Below are positions 35,120 to 43,345 of a DNA stretch of 64,000 nucleotides, in pieces. Source of the stretch: Roseburia_C sp900315735. GTDB taxonomy: Bacteria > Bacillota > Clostridia > Lachnospirales > Lachnospiraceae. Under the pieces are notes generated by a model. That model had not been told where the DNA came from. It ran no database searches and saw nothing but the letters and a program-made list of their open reading frames with translations. Position numbers and translations under genes: made by a program. The stretch lies in NCBI GenBank assembly GCA_052118425.1, contig JBQKHF010000001.1, one strand, 5' to 3'. Each line of letters starts with the position of its first letter. Position 1 is the stretch's first letter.

Positions 35120-35147
35120 TTGCATTATTTATAAAGTCTGCTATAAT
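35120..35147 (+). promoter_or_regulatory. Promoter of the trkAH operon
   Basis: TTGCAT (35120-35125), a 16-base spacer and TATAAT (35142-35147). Confidence 0.75.
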
Positions 35148-35209
35148 TCGTCATAGGTATTTGCTTCAACGACCAATAAATATGTATGAGAACAAGCATA
35201 GGAGAAGCT

Positions 35210-36565
35210 ATGAAGATAATTATAGTGGGCTGTGGTAATGTAGGTGCAACACTTGCAGAACAGCTTAGTAAAGAAAAACATGATATTACAGTAATTGATT
35301 GCAGACAGCAGGCTGTAGAGGCAGTGACCAATGTATGTGATGTAATGGGAATTATTGGAAATGGTGCAAGTTTTAATGCACAGACAGATGCAGGGATTGC
35401 AGATGCAGACCTTATGATTGCAGTGACAGGTTCAGATGAACTGAATCTTTTATGCTGTCTGATCGCAAAAAAAGCAGGAGGCTGCCATACGATTGCAAGA
35501 GTCAGCAATCCTGTATACAGTAGAGAAATAGGTTTTATTAAAGAGGAATTAGGGTTGTCCATGATTATCAATCCACAGCTTGCAGCAGCACGCGAAATGG
35601 CGAGACTGCTGAAATTCCCTTCCGCGCTCAAAGTGGATTCATTTGCCAAGAGCCGGGTGGAATTAGTCAACTACCGGATTGAGGAGGACAACCCTCTTTG
35701 TAATATGCAGCTTAAGGATATGGGAAGCAGACTGCATTGTGACGTACTGATAGCAGTGGTTGAGCGTGGAGATGAAGTATATATTCCGGATGGTAATTTT
35801 GAGTTGAAAGCCAGGGATGAGATTTCTATTGTAGGGACACCGGCTAAAACTATTGAATTCTTTAAGAAACTGGGTGTGCCTACTTCTTCTGCGAGAGATG
35901 CACTGATTGTCGGTGGCGGAAGAACTTCTGTTTATCTTGCAAAGCAGCTTTTGGAAATGGGTATCCGTGTCAAAATTGTAGAGCGTGACGAAGAACGCTG
36001 CGAAGAATTAAATGAAATGGTTCCAAAGGCGATGATTATCTGTGGTGATGCAACAGATAAAGACCTTTTAATCGAAGAGGGATTGTTAGAGACAGAAGCC
36101 TTTGTGGCAACCACTAATTTTGATGAAGAGAATATCATGCTGGCATTGTTTGCAAAGAGTTTATCTTCTGCAAAACTGATTACTAAAGTTCATCGTATTT
36201 CTTATGATGATATTATTGACCAGTTAGATGTAGGAAGTATTATTTATCCGAAATTTATTACTTCCGAGAGTATTATCAAGTATGTACGTGCTATGAAAAA
36301 CTCCATGGGAAGCAATATTGAGACATTGTACCGGCTGAATGATAACCGGGTAGAAGCACTGGAATTTTTAATTAAAGAGGGTTCTCCGGTGGTTGGAATT
36401 CCATTGCAGGATCTTCGCTTGAAACCTAAGATGCTGATTGGATGTATCACCCATAAAGGAAAAGTGACCATTCCAAAAGGACAGAGTGTAATTGAAGTGG
36501 GAGATACGGTAATTCTTGTTACCACGACGACAGGGTTACATGATATCTGGGATGCATTAAGGTAG
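35210..36565 (+). CDS. trkA: Trk potassium uptake regulatory subunit TrkA
   Basis: This 451-residue cytoplasmic protein has two RCK halves. The first begins MKIIIVGCGNVGATLAEQL and the second ALIVGGGRTSVYLAKQL near residue 230; both are NAD-binding Rossmann folds followed by TrkA_C domains. It gates the TrkH channel in response to nucleotides. The start at 35210 follows TAGGAG. trkH begins ten bases after its stop. Confidence 0.96.
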   Translation: MKIIIVGCGNVGATLAEQLSKEKHDITVIDCRQQAVEAVTNVCDVMGIIGNGASFNAQTDAGIADADLMIAVTGSDELNLLCCLIAKKAGGCHTIARVSNPVYSREIGFIKEELGLSMIINPQLAAAREMARLLKFPSALKVDSFAKSRVELVNYRIEEDNPLCNMQLKDMGSRLHCDVLIAVVERGDEVYIPDGNFELKARDEISIVGTPAKTIEFFKKLGVPTSSARDALIVGGGRTSVYLAKQLLEMGIRVKIVERDEERCEELNEMVPKAMIICGDATDKDLLIEEGLLETEAFVATTNFDEENIMLALFAKSLSSAKLITKVHRISYDDIIDQLDVGSIIYPKFITSESIIKYVRAMKNSMGSNIETLYRLNDNRVEALEFLIKEGSPVVGIPLQDLRLKPKMLIGCITHKGKVTIPKGQSVIEVGDTVILVTTTTGLHDIWDALR

Positions 36566-36575
36566 GAGGCTTGTC

Positions 36576-38042
36576 ATGAATTATTCCATGATTCGATACA
36601 TATTAAGCAGTGTTATATGCTTCGTGGGAATCTTTCTTCTGCTTCCGGCAGCAACAGCAGGTATTTATCAGGAAAAGGAAGGCTTTTTATATCTGATTAC
36701 CGGACTTGCCTGTATGCTGATTGGGTTTTGGGGCAGAAGAAGAAAACCGAAGAGCAGTGTATTTTATTCAAAAGAAGGATTTGCAGCAGTTGCATTAAGC
36801 TGGATAATCCTCAGTCTGATTGGCGCATTGCCAATGTATTTAACCGGAGAATTTCCATCTTATATTGATGCGTTATTTGAGACAATTTCCGGCTTTACGA
36901 CAACAGGTTCAAGTATCTTAAGTGATGTAGAGAAACTTTCCCGTGGAACAGCTTTCTGGCGTTGCTTTACCCACTGGATCGGTGGTATGGGTGTGCTGGT
37001 ATTTATTATGGCAGTCATGCCCCTTTCCGACAGCTCCAGCATGCATCTGATGCGTGCAGAAAGCCCGGGACCAGCTGTTGGAAAACTGGTTCCAAAGGTA
37101 AAGACTACTGCAATGATTCTCTATGGAATCTATGTAGTCTTTACGGTGATTGAGATTATTGCGCTGTTAATAGCAGGAATGCCACTCTTTGATTCCATGA
37201 CATTGACCTTTGGTACCGTGGGAACCGGTGGATTTGGACTATTAAACAGTAGTATAGCATCTTATAGTACAGCGGTGCAGATTATCATTACGGTATTTAT
37301 GATTATCTGTTCCATTAATTTTACTGTATATTATATGTTTTTGATTAAGCGGCCGAAGGAAGCACTGATGTGTGAGGAAATGCGTTACTATCTTTTGATA
37401 GTATTCGGTTCGGCACTGCTTATTGCATTTAATATCAGAGCCTGCTTTGCTTCTTTTGGAAAAGCATTCCAGCAGGCAATCTTTCAGGTGGCATCTGTTA
37501 TCAGTACTACAGGATTTGCCACGGCAGATTTTAATCTCTGGCCGGAATTTTCAAGAATGATTCTGGTGCTTTTAATGTTTGTCGGAGCCTGTGCCGGAAG
37601 TACCGGCGGTGGATTTAAGGTTTCCCGTCTCATTATTATGGTAAAATCTGTCCGCAATGAAATTATGTCTGTGACCCATCCGAGAAGTGTGCAGAAGGTA
37701 CATATGGACGGAAGACGAATACCGGATAATGTGGTAAAGACTGTGTTATGCTATCTGGCAGGCTATGTTGTTATTCTTATCGTATCAGTGTTGTTAATCA
37801 GTCTTGATAATTTTGATATGACAACGAACTTTACAGCAGTTATGGCAACCTTTAATAATGTCGGACCGGGACTTAACAGGGTAGGACCGACCGGTAACTT
37901 TGGTGGATTCAGTGTTTTATCCAAGCTGGTATTGATGTTTGACATGCTGGTTGGTCGATTGGAATTATACCCGATGTTAGTGATTTTTGCACCGGGTTTA
38001 TGGCGGATTCATCCTCACCGCCATGTTGGCAAAGTTCAGTAA
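36576..38042 (+). CDS. trkH: Trk potassium uptake channel subunit TrkH
   Basis: This 488-residue membrane protein has the four-fold pore repeats of TrkH/KtrB: SGFTTTGSSIL, FGTVGTGGFGLL, STTGFATADF and FNNVGPGLN. Each contains a filter glycine after T/N-T/N/V. It forms the K+ path controlled by TrkA. GTAGGAGG lies at the correct distance. The 3' side runs into an inverted repeat covering the RBS of the next gene. Confidence 0.96.
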   Translation: MNYSMIRYILSSVICFVGIFLLLPAATAGIYQEKEGFLYLITGLACMLIGFWGRRRKPKSSVFYSKEGFAAVALSWIILSLIGALPMYLTGEFPSYIDALFETISGFTTTGSSILSDVEKLSRGTAFWRCFTHWIGGMGVLVFIMAVMPLSDSSSMHLMRAESPGPAVGKLVPKVKTTAMILYGIYVVFTVIEIIALLIAGMPLFDSMTLTFGTVGTGGFGLLNSSIASYSTAVQIIITVFMIICSINFTVYYMFLIKRPKEALMCEEMRYYLLIVFGSALLIAFNIRACFASFGKAFQQAIFQVASVISTTGFATADFNLWPEFSRMILVLLMFVGACAGSTGGGFKVSRLIIMVKSVRNEIMSVTHPRSVQKVHMDGRRIPDNVVKTVLCYLAGYVVILIVSVLLISLDNFDMTTNFTAVMATFNNVGPGLNRVGPTGNFGGFSVLSKLVLMFDMLVGRLELYPMLVIFAPGLWRIHPHRHVGKVQ

Positions 38043-38060
38043 ATCTTAATAAATAATAAG

Positions 38061-38124
38061 GAATCCCTCCTTTGTCTGTATGCTATAATGTGTTTGGAAT
38101 AGCAGACAGGCAGGAGGGATTTTT
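38061..38124 (+). promoter_or_regulatory. Terminator hairpin that spans an internal promoter and hides an RBS
   Basis: AATCCCTCCT (from 38062) pairs with AGGAGGGATT (to 38121), with an inner GTCTG/CAGAC pair, followed by T residues: a trkH terminator. The 3' arm contains AGGAGG, the RBS of the response regulator, whose ATG is at 38125. Inside the loop is an extended -10, TGCTATAAT (38081-38089). A transcript started there would lack the 5' arm and keep the RBS free. Confidence 0.7.
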
Positions 38125-38928
38125 ATGAAAAACCGTATTCTTGTGGTGGATGATGAGAAGGAGATTGCAGACTTAGTAGAGATATATCTGGTAAGTGAGA
38201 AGTTTGACGTAATCAAGTGTTACGATGGAGATACAGCAATAGATGCAATAGAGCATGAGAAAATTGACCTTGCAATTTTGGATATTATGCTGCCGGGGAT
38301 TAGTGGACTGGAGCTGTGCCGCCGGATTCGGAAAAAAGAGAATTATCCGGTTATTATGTTAACTGCAAAAGATTCCGAAGTGGATAGAGTAACCGGACTT
38401 ACCATAGGAGCAGATGATTATGTGACAAAACCGTTTCTTCCGCTGGAACTGGTTGCAAGAGTGAAGGCACAGTTACGCCGTTATGAGCACTATGGAGCAA
38501 GGACGGACCAGCCGGCAGAGAATATGTCTTTCGACGGTAATATAATAGAAAATACATCTGCAAATGGTTCATATGATGCGGCAGATGGAACTTATGCATC
38601 AAATCATGCAGGAACGGAATCGGATGATACTATTATATGCCGTGGAATTTTGTTAAAGAAATGTGCACATGAATGCTATCTGGATGGAGATGGAATTTCA
38701 CTTACACCGACAGAATTTACGATTTTGCAGGCGTTGTGTGAAGCAAAAGGCAGGGTACTCAGTGCGGAAGAGCTGTTTCATATTATCTGGAAAGACGAAT
38801 ATTATAGCAAAAGCAATAATACCATAACCGTTCACATCCGGCATCTGCGGGAGAAACTTAAGGATACCGGTGAACGTCCAAAATACATTAAGACAGTGTG
38901 GGGAGTGGGATATAAGATTGAAGGATGA
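38125..38928 (+). CDS. OmpR-family response regulator (VanR-like)
   Basis: This 267-residue regulator has a receiver domain (VVDDEKEIADL, phosphoacceptor D53 in LAILDIMLPG, TAKD, TKPF) and a C-terminal winged helix (LTPTEFTILQALCEAKGRVLSAEELF...VHIRHLREKL). A polar linker of about 50 residues (roughly 120-170), with NGSYDAADGTYASNHAGTESDD in it, is longer than usual. The sensor kinase overlaps its end by 11 bases. No van resistance genes are nearby, so VanR is only a family likeness. Confidence 0.92.
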   Translation: MKNRILVVDDEKEIADLVEIYLVSEKFDVIKCYDGDTAIDAIEHEKIDLAILDIMLPGISGLELCRRIRKKENYPVIMLTAKDSEVDRVTGLTIGADDYVTKPFLPLELVARVKAQLRRYEHYGARTDQPAENMSFDGNIIENTSANGSYDAADGTYASNHAGTESDDTIICRGILLKKCAHECYLDGDGISLTPTEFTILQALCEAKGRVLSAEELFHIIWKDEYYSKSNNTITVHIRHLREKLKDTGERPKYIKTVWGVGYKIEG

Positions 38929-40072
38929 CAATAATAAGAAAAAACTGGATTTTGCACCGGTAAGACGAAAAATATTTTCCCGGATTGTATTACTGATGGC
39001 AGGAGCTTTCTTTGGCATCTGGTTTCTCTACCAGTATGTGCTGCAGGGCAGATTTGCGGATGGAATTGTAAGGTTTCTTTATGATTTTACCAGCATGACT
39101 TATGAAGATGCGAGAGATTTCTATTGGCATAATATCGGAAATCACTTCGAACTGATTTTCTTTGGGGCAATTGCACTGGTATTCTGTCTGATGTTTTATT
39201 TCTTTTTAAATTCATTTACAAAATATTTTCAGGAAATCGATGACGGAATCAATGCATTGGTGCATCATGATGGCAGACAGATCCGCATGTCAAAGGAAAT
39301 GGCTGCCATGGAAGAAAAGTTAAACAGCGTGAATGCAACTTTAAACCGGCAGCTTTATGATATTCAGATGGCAGAGAAGAAGAAGGATGAGCTGGTATTG
39401 TATCTTGCCCACGATATCCGGACACCGCTTACCTCTGTGATTGGGTATCTGAAATTATTAGAGGAGATGCCGGATATTTCAAAAGAGCAGCAGGATAAAT
39501 TTATCCATGTCACTCTGGAAAAAGCACTGAGACTGGAAGTTCTGGTGAATGAATTTTTTGACATTACCCGCTTTAACCGGCAGGATATTGAACTGGCAAC
39601 GACAGAGATAGACCTTTATTATATGCTGATGCAGCTGTCGGATGAAGTGTACCCGCTTCTTGCACCGGAACATAAGAAAGTGGAAATAAGGGCTGATGAA
39701 AATTGCAAAGTATATGGTGATGCGGATAAGCTGGCACGTATTTTTAATAACATATTGAAAAATGCCATTGCTTACAGCAATCCGGACAGTACCATTGTCA
39801 TTTCCGCATGGGAGGAGCCACCGGGAACGGTTATCCTATTCAGTAATCAGGGGCAGACCATATCACCGGAAGAACAGCAGCGTATTTTTGATAAATTCTA
39901 TCGGCGGGATGAAGCGAGACAGACCAACAGCGGAGGAGCCGGACTGGGACTTGCCATAGCAAAAGAACTGGTGGATTTGCATGGAGGAAGCATCCGCGTA
40001 ATGAGTGAAAACGGCTGGACGACATTTAAGGTCTGCCTGCCGAGACGGAAAATGCCGACAGCAAATAGTTAG
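38918..40072 (+). CDS. Sensor histidine kinase (VanS-like)
   Basis: This 384-residue kinase is read from a TTG at 38918 with GGAGTGGG upstream; no ATG is better placed. It has two transmembrane helices flanking a short extracytoplasmic loop of about 60 residues, then a HAMP-like region and a dimerisation domain YLAHDIRTPLTSVIGYLKLLEE (His at about 165). The HATPase follows, with NILKNAIAYSN and GGAGLGLAIAKELV. It pairs with the overlapping response regulator. The signal is unknown; the small sensor loop suggests membrane or cell-wall sensing. Confidence 0.92.
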   Translation: MKDDNNKKKLDFAPVRRKIFSRIVLLMAGAFFGIWFLYQYVLQGRFADGIVRFLYDFTSMTYEDARDFYWHNIGNHFELIFFGAIALVFCLMFYFFLNSFTKYFQEIDDGINALVHHDGRQIRMSKEMAAMEEKLNSVNATLNRQLYDIQMAEKKKDELVLYLAHDIRTPLTSVIGYLKLLEEMPDISKEQQDKFIHVTLEKALRLEVLVNEFFDITRFNRQDIELATTEIDLYYMLMQLSDEVYPLLAPEHKKVEIRADENCKVYGDADKLARIFNNILKNAIAYSNPDSTIVISAWEEPPGTVILFSNQGQTISPEEQQRIFDKFYRRDEARQTNSGGAGLGLAIAKELVDLHGGSIRVMSENGWTTFKVCLPRRKMPTANS

Positions 40073-40131
40073 CCGTTGATAAAAGGTAAGATTGCAGATG
40101 AAGATACAGACTGCCGGAATAGAAACTCCGG

Positions 40132-40160
40132 TTGTATTTTCATGCGTATTATTTTATAAT
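40132..40160 (+). promoter_or_regulatory. Promoter positioned for a leaderless transcript
   Basis: TTGTAT (40132-40137), exactly 17 bases, then TATAAT (40155-40160). Seven bases separate the -10 from the ATG at 40168, so transcription should begin at or next to the start codon. No Shine-Dalgarno sequence is visible. Confidence 0.7.
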
Positions 40161-40167
40161 ATTCGTT

Positions 40168-41694
40168 ATGAGTAAAGAAGAAAAAAAGCTAAGACAACAA
40201 AATAAAGAGAAGATAAAGCAGGAGAAGGCTGCTGCTAAAGCAGAAAGCAAGCAGCAGAAAGCCGCTGCCAAAGCAGAAAGCAAACAGGAAAAGCAGACTG
40301 CCAAGGCAGAGAGCAAGCAGGAAAAGCAGACTGCCAAAGAGCAGAGCCGGCAGCAGAAAGCTGTTTCGAAGGAACTGGAAAAGCAGGAGAAGCTGCAGCA
40401 GAAAGCAGAAGATAACAAGCGCCGTCATACCGATATCAAATGGGACCGGCTGGATAATACGGCACATCTTTTTCCGGTAATTGCAGGAGAAGCAATGAGC
40501 AATGTGTACCGGATTGCAGTTACCTTAAATGAAGAGGTGCAGCCGGAGTATCTGCAGCAGGCACTGGATATTGTGCTTCCGAAATTTCCGGGCTTTAACT
40601 TAAGACTGCGCCAGGGAATTTTCTGGTATTATTTTGAAGAGAATGGCAAGAGTGCTCCAAGAGTACAGGAGGAAAGACATTTCCCATGCCGTTTTATCAG
40701 ACAGAATAAGAATCATAGTTATCTTTTCCGTGTGACCTATTATAAATACCGGATTAATCTTGAGGTTTTTCATGTACTGACGGATGGTATGGGTGGAATC
40801 AATTTCTTAAAGGAACTGACGTATCAGTATTTAAGACTGGTGCATCCGGAGCTTAAGGAGAAGCTGGGAGATAAGTTAAGCAGTGATACATCCATGAACC
40901 GTGAGGACAGCTTTCTTAAGAATTATAAGCACAGCCATGCTAAGGGATATAAAACCAAGAAAGCATATCTTATCAAAGGGGAAAAATTGCGAACCGATGA
41001 ATTTGGAGTGATTCATGGATTTGTAAAGATTCCGGCATTGAAAGAGGTATGCCATCGCTATGGTGTCAGCATCAATGAGTATCTGGTTGCGGCATTTGCT
41101 TACAGCGTATATCAGGAATATCTGCATGGCATGCCGGGCAAACGTCCGATTCGTGTGGCGGTTCCGGTGAATTTAAGACCGTATTTTAATTCCATTACCA
41201 CCAAGAACTTTTTTACGGTAGTATCCGCAGAGTTTGAGCCGGTAAAGGAATCCTATACGTTTGAAGAAGTATTAAAGCTTACGACAGAGAGCCTTCATCA
41301 GCAGATTAATAAAGAGCATTTAGAGGAACTGTTTTCCTATAATGTTTCCAATGAAAAATTATTGATTGCAAGAGCAGTGCCGCTGTTTTTGAAAAATATT
41401 GCCATGCGTTATGTGTATACATCAGCAGCACTGGCAAATACATCAACCGTAACCAACATCGGAAATGTGAAGGTAGAAGAGGATTACCAGCCGTATATTA
41501 AGATGTTCTATGCATTCCTTGCCATGTCAAAGGGACAGAATATCAAAGGAACCATTTGTTCCTATCAGGATACGTTGGCATTTACCTTTAGTTCTGTTTT
41601 AAAAGATACATCCCTTCAGCGTGGATTTTTCCGGAAACTGTCAGAGGATGGGCTGAATGTGGAAATAGAAAGTAATGGTGTGTATTATGAGTAA
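40168..41694 (+). CDS. Condensation/alcohol acetyltransferase-like protein with N-terminal 11-residue repeats
   Basis: This 508-residue protein starts at 40168. The first 75 residues are Lys/Gln/Ala/Glu-rich, with five near-identical 11-residue units such as AAKAESKQEKQ, predicted to be a long charged helix or coiled coil. The remaining 430 residues look like the condensation-domain/alcohol acetyltransferase fold, with HVLTDGMGG as the HxxxD catalytic motif and AVPVNLRPYF. It probably transfers an acyl group; the substrate is unknown. It overlaps the next gene by eight bases. It may be leaderless. Confidence 0.8.
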   Translation: MSKEEKKLRQQNKEKIKQEKAAAKAESKQQKAAAKAESKQEKQTAKAESKQEKQTAKEQSRQQKAVSKELEKQEKLQQKAEDNKRRHTDIKWDRLDNTAHLFPVIAGEAMSNVYRIAVTLNEEVQPEYLQQALDIVLPKFPGFNLRLRQGIFWYYFEENGKSAPRVQEERHFPCRFIRQNKNHSYLFRVTYYKYRINLEVFHVLTDGMGGINFLKELTYQYLRLVHPELKEKLGDKLSSDTSMNREDSFLKNYKHSHAKGYKTKKAYLIKGEKLRTDEFGVIHGFVKIPALKEVCHRYGVSINEYLVAAFAYSVYQEYLHGMPGKRPIRVAVPVNLRPYFNSITTKNFFTVVSAEFEPVKESYTFEEVLKLTTESLHQQINKEHLEELFSYNVSNEKLLIARAVPLFLKNIAMRYVYTSAALANTSTVTNIGNVKVEEDYQPYIKMFYAFLAMSKGQNIKGTICSYQDTLAFTFSSVLKDTSLQRGFFRKLSEDGLNVEIESNGVYYE

Positions 41695-42352
41695 ATGTAA
41701 AAACTGTAATGTGGAAATCTTAGATGACAGCCAGATTTGTCCGCTGTGCCACAGTGTATTAGAAGAGGGAAAAGAAGGACGCAATACTTATCCGGATGCA
41801 TGGATTCCTACCCGAAGATTAAAATTTGTGACAAATATTATATTTTTTCTGGTGTTATTAGGCAGTGTGGCAGCAGGTTATCTCAATTATATCTGGTATC
41901 AGGGAAAACTCTGGAGCCTGATTGCAATTGCAGGCCTTTGGTATCTGTTCCTGATTTTCCGGCTGGATATTTTAAGCAACAGTGGATACCGGACGAAAAT
42001 CATAGCAACCACATTATCCGGAATTTTATATGTGATTCTGATTGACTGGGTAGTAGGATTCCATGGCTGGTCGGTTAATTATGTGCTTCCGGCAGGCATT
42101 ATGCTGTTAGATGCAGGTATTGTATTGCTTATGATTATCAATTCCAGAAACTGGCAGAGTTATCTGATGTTCCAGTTATTTGGAATTGTATGCAGCCTGA
42201 TACCGCTGCTTTTGATTGCACTTCACATCGTGACCCATCCGGGTTTAAGTGAACTGGCATTTGGAATATCGGTATTTTTATTCCTTGGAACACTGATTAT
42301 CGGTGACCGAAGAGCCAGGTTAGAGTTAAAGAGAAGATTTCATGTAAGGTGA
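41687..42352 (+). CDS. Zinc-ribbon membrane protein (DUF6320-like)
   Basis: This 221-residue protein has an N-terminal zinc ribbon, CKNCNVEILDDSQICPLCHSVL, then about six transmembrane helices. The start ATG at 41687 is within the last codons of the acyltransferase gene. I recall such proteins as DUF6320, without known activity. Its constant pairing with an acyltransferase and an esterase here suggests a membrane component of one acyl-transfer pathway. Confidence 0.78.
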   Translation: MSKCKNCNVEILDDSQICPLCHSVLEEGKEGRNTYPDAWIPTRRLKFVTNIIFFLVLLGSVAAGYLNYIWYQGKLWSLIAIAGLWYLFLIFRLDILSNSGYRTKIIATTLSGILYVILIDWVVGFHGWSVNYVLPAGIMLLDAGIVLLMIINSRNWQSYLMFQLFGIVCSLIPLLLIALHIVTHPGLSELAFGISVFLFLGTLIIGDRRARLELKRRFHVR

Positions 42353-42354
42353 TT

Positions 42355-43272
42355 ATGGAAGAAAGTAAGACAAGTGTACAGGGCAGAGTCATCCGTGATT
42401 TGATTGCCCGTTTTGCAAGTGATAACTTGATTGGAAGAAAATTAAAGACCGGAGAGCTCCGCAAGAAAATGGTGGAACCGGCATGGAAATGCCCGGACTG
42501 TTTTCTGATGCAGAAAATTAAGATGCCGCAGTTTGAAATGGAACTTTTAACTTCCATGCAGAATCCAAGGGAAGATAAGGTGGTTCTGCAGTTACATGGT
42601 GGCGGTTATATTGGAAAAATGCGAAATGCCTACCGTACCTTTGCCGGACTTTACAGCGAGGTGGGAAAAGGAATCAGTGTGCTGACCATAGATTACCGCG
42701 TGGCACCGGAACATCCTTTTCCGGCAGCATTGGAAGATACAGTGGAAGCCTATGAATGGCTGCTGCATTGTGGATTCAAGCCGGAACAGATTATTGTGGC
42801 AGGTGATTCTGCCGGAGGTGGACTGGCATTGGCACTTTGCATGTACCTAAAAGATCATGGAAAAGAGCTTCCATGCGGACTGATTGCCATGTCTCCCTGG
42901 ACGGATCTGACTGCCAGTGGTGAATCTTATGATACGAATTATGAGCGGGATCCGTTATTTGGAAATACAAGAGACAGTCTCATTTATAATAAGGATTATG
43001 TAGGAGACGCAGACGAAACGAATCCCTATATTTCACCACTGTTTGGTGATTTCGAAGGATTTCCCCCAATGCTGATTCAGGTAGGTTCTTATGAGATGCT
43101 TTTAAGTGATTCCACGTCCGTAGCAGAAAAGGCAAAGAAGCAGGGTGTAAAAGTCCGCTTAAGCATTTACGAAGGAATGTTTCATGTGTTCCAGATGGCA
43201 ATGCTTATGATGCCGGAATCCAAGCGGGCATGGGCTGAAGTCGGCAAATTCATAGAGATGATTTCGGAATAA
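42355..43272 (+). CDS. Alpha/beta hydrolase, hormone-sensitive-lipase type esterase
   Basis: This 305-residue esterase has the oxyanion motif HGGGY, a nucleophile elbow GDSAGG, the catalytic Asp region SDSTSVAEKAK and a final His in GMFHVFQM, so the triad is complete. It cleaves short-chain acyl esters. The ATG at 42355 is preferred, with AAGGTG just upstream; a GTG at 42349 overlaps the previous gene and is possible. It is the last gene of a tightly coupled trio and is followed by a terminator. Confidence 0.92.
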   Translation: MEESKTSVQGRVIRDLIARFASDNLIGRKLKTGELRKKMVEPAWKCPDCFLMQKIKMPQFEMELLTSMQNPREDKVVLQLHGGGYIGKMRNAYRTFAGLYSEVGKGISVLTIDYRVAPEHPFPAALEDTVEAYEWLLHCGFKPEQIIVAGDSAGGGLALALCMYLKDHGKELPCGLIAMSPWTDLTASGESYDTNYERDPLFGNTRDSLIYNKDYVGDADETNPYISPLFGDFEGFPPMLIQVGSYEMLLSDSTSVAEKAKKQGVKVRLSIYEGMFHVFQMAMLMMPESKRAWAEVGKFIEMISE

Positions 43273-43333
43273 AAAATCCGCTGTATCGGAAAAGACAGAT
43301 TAAAATGTCTCAACCGGCACAGCGGATTTTGTT
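43273..43333. terminator. Bidirectional branched terminator
   Basis: AAAATCCGCTGT pairs with ACAGCGGATTTT, enclosing an AGACA/TGTCT hairpin. It lies between convergent genes. Confidence 0.85.
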
Positions 43334-43345
43334 TACGCGAGTAGC
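43332..43345 (+). repeat. Post-terminator motif copy 3
   Basis: TTTACGCGAGTAGC after the bidirectional terminator, touching the stop codon of the minus-strand pfp gene. Confidence 0.7.

Noticed and set aside
38125..40072. Vancomycin-resistance regulation (VanR/VanS).
   Set aside because: The two proteins resemble VanRS, but no vanH/A/X/G-type ligase or peptidase genes are nearby, so a resistance role is unsupported.
40149..40418. Antisense cysteine/leucine-rich frames opposite the acyltransferase repeats.
   Set aside because: They mirror the repetitive AAAG-rich sequence of the real gene and have no start signals.
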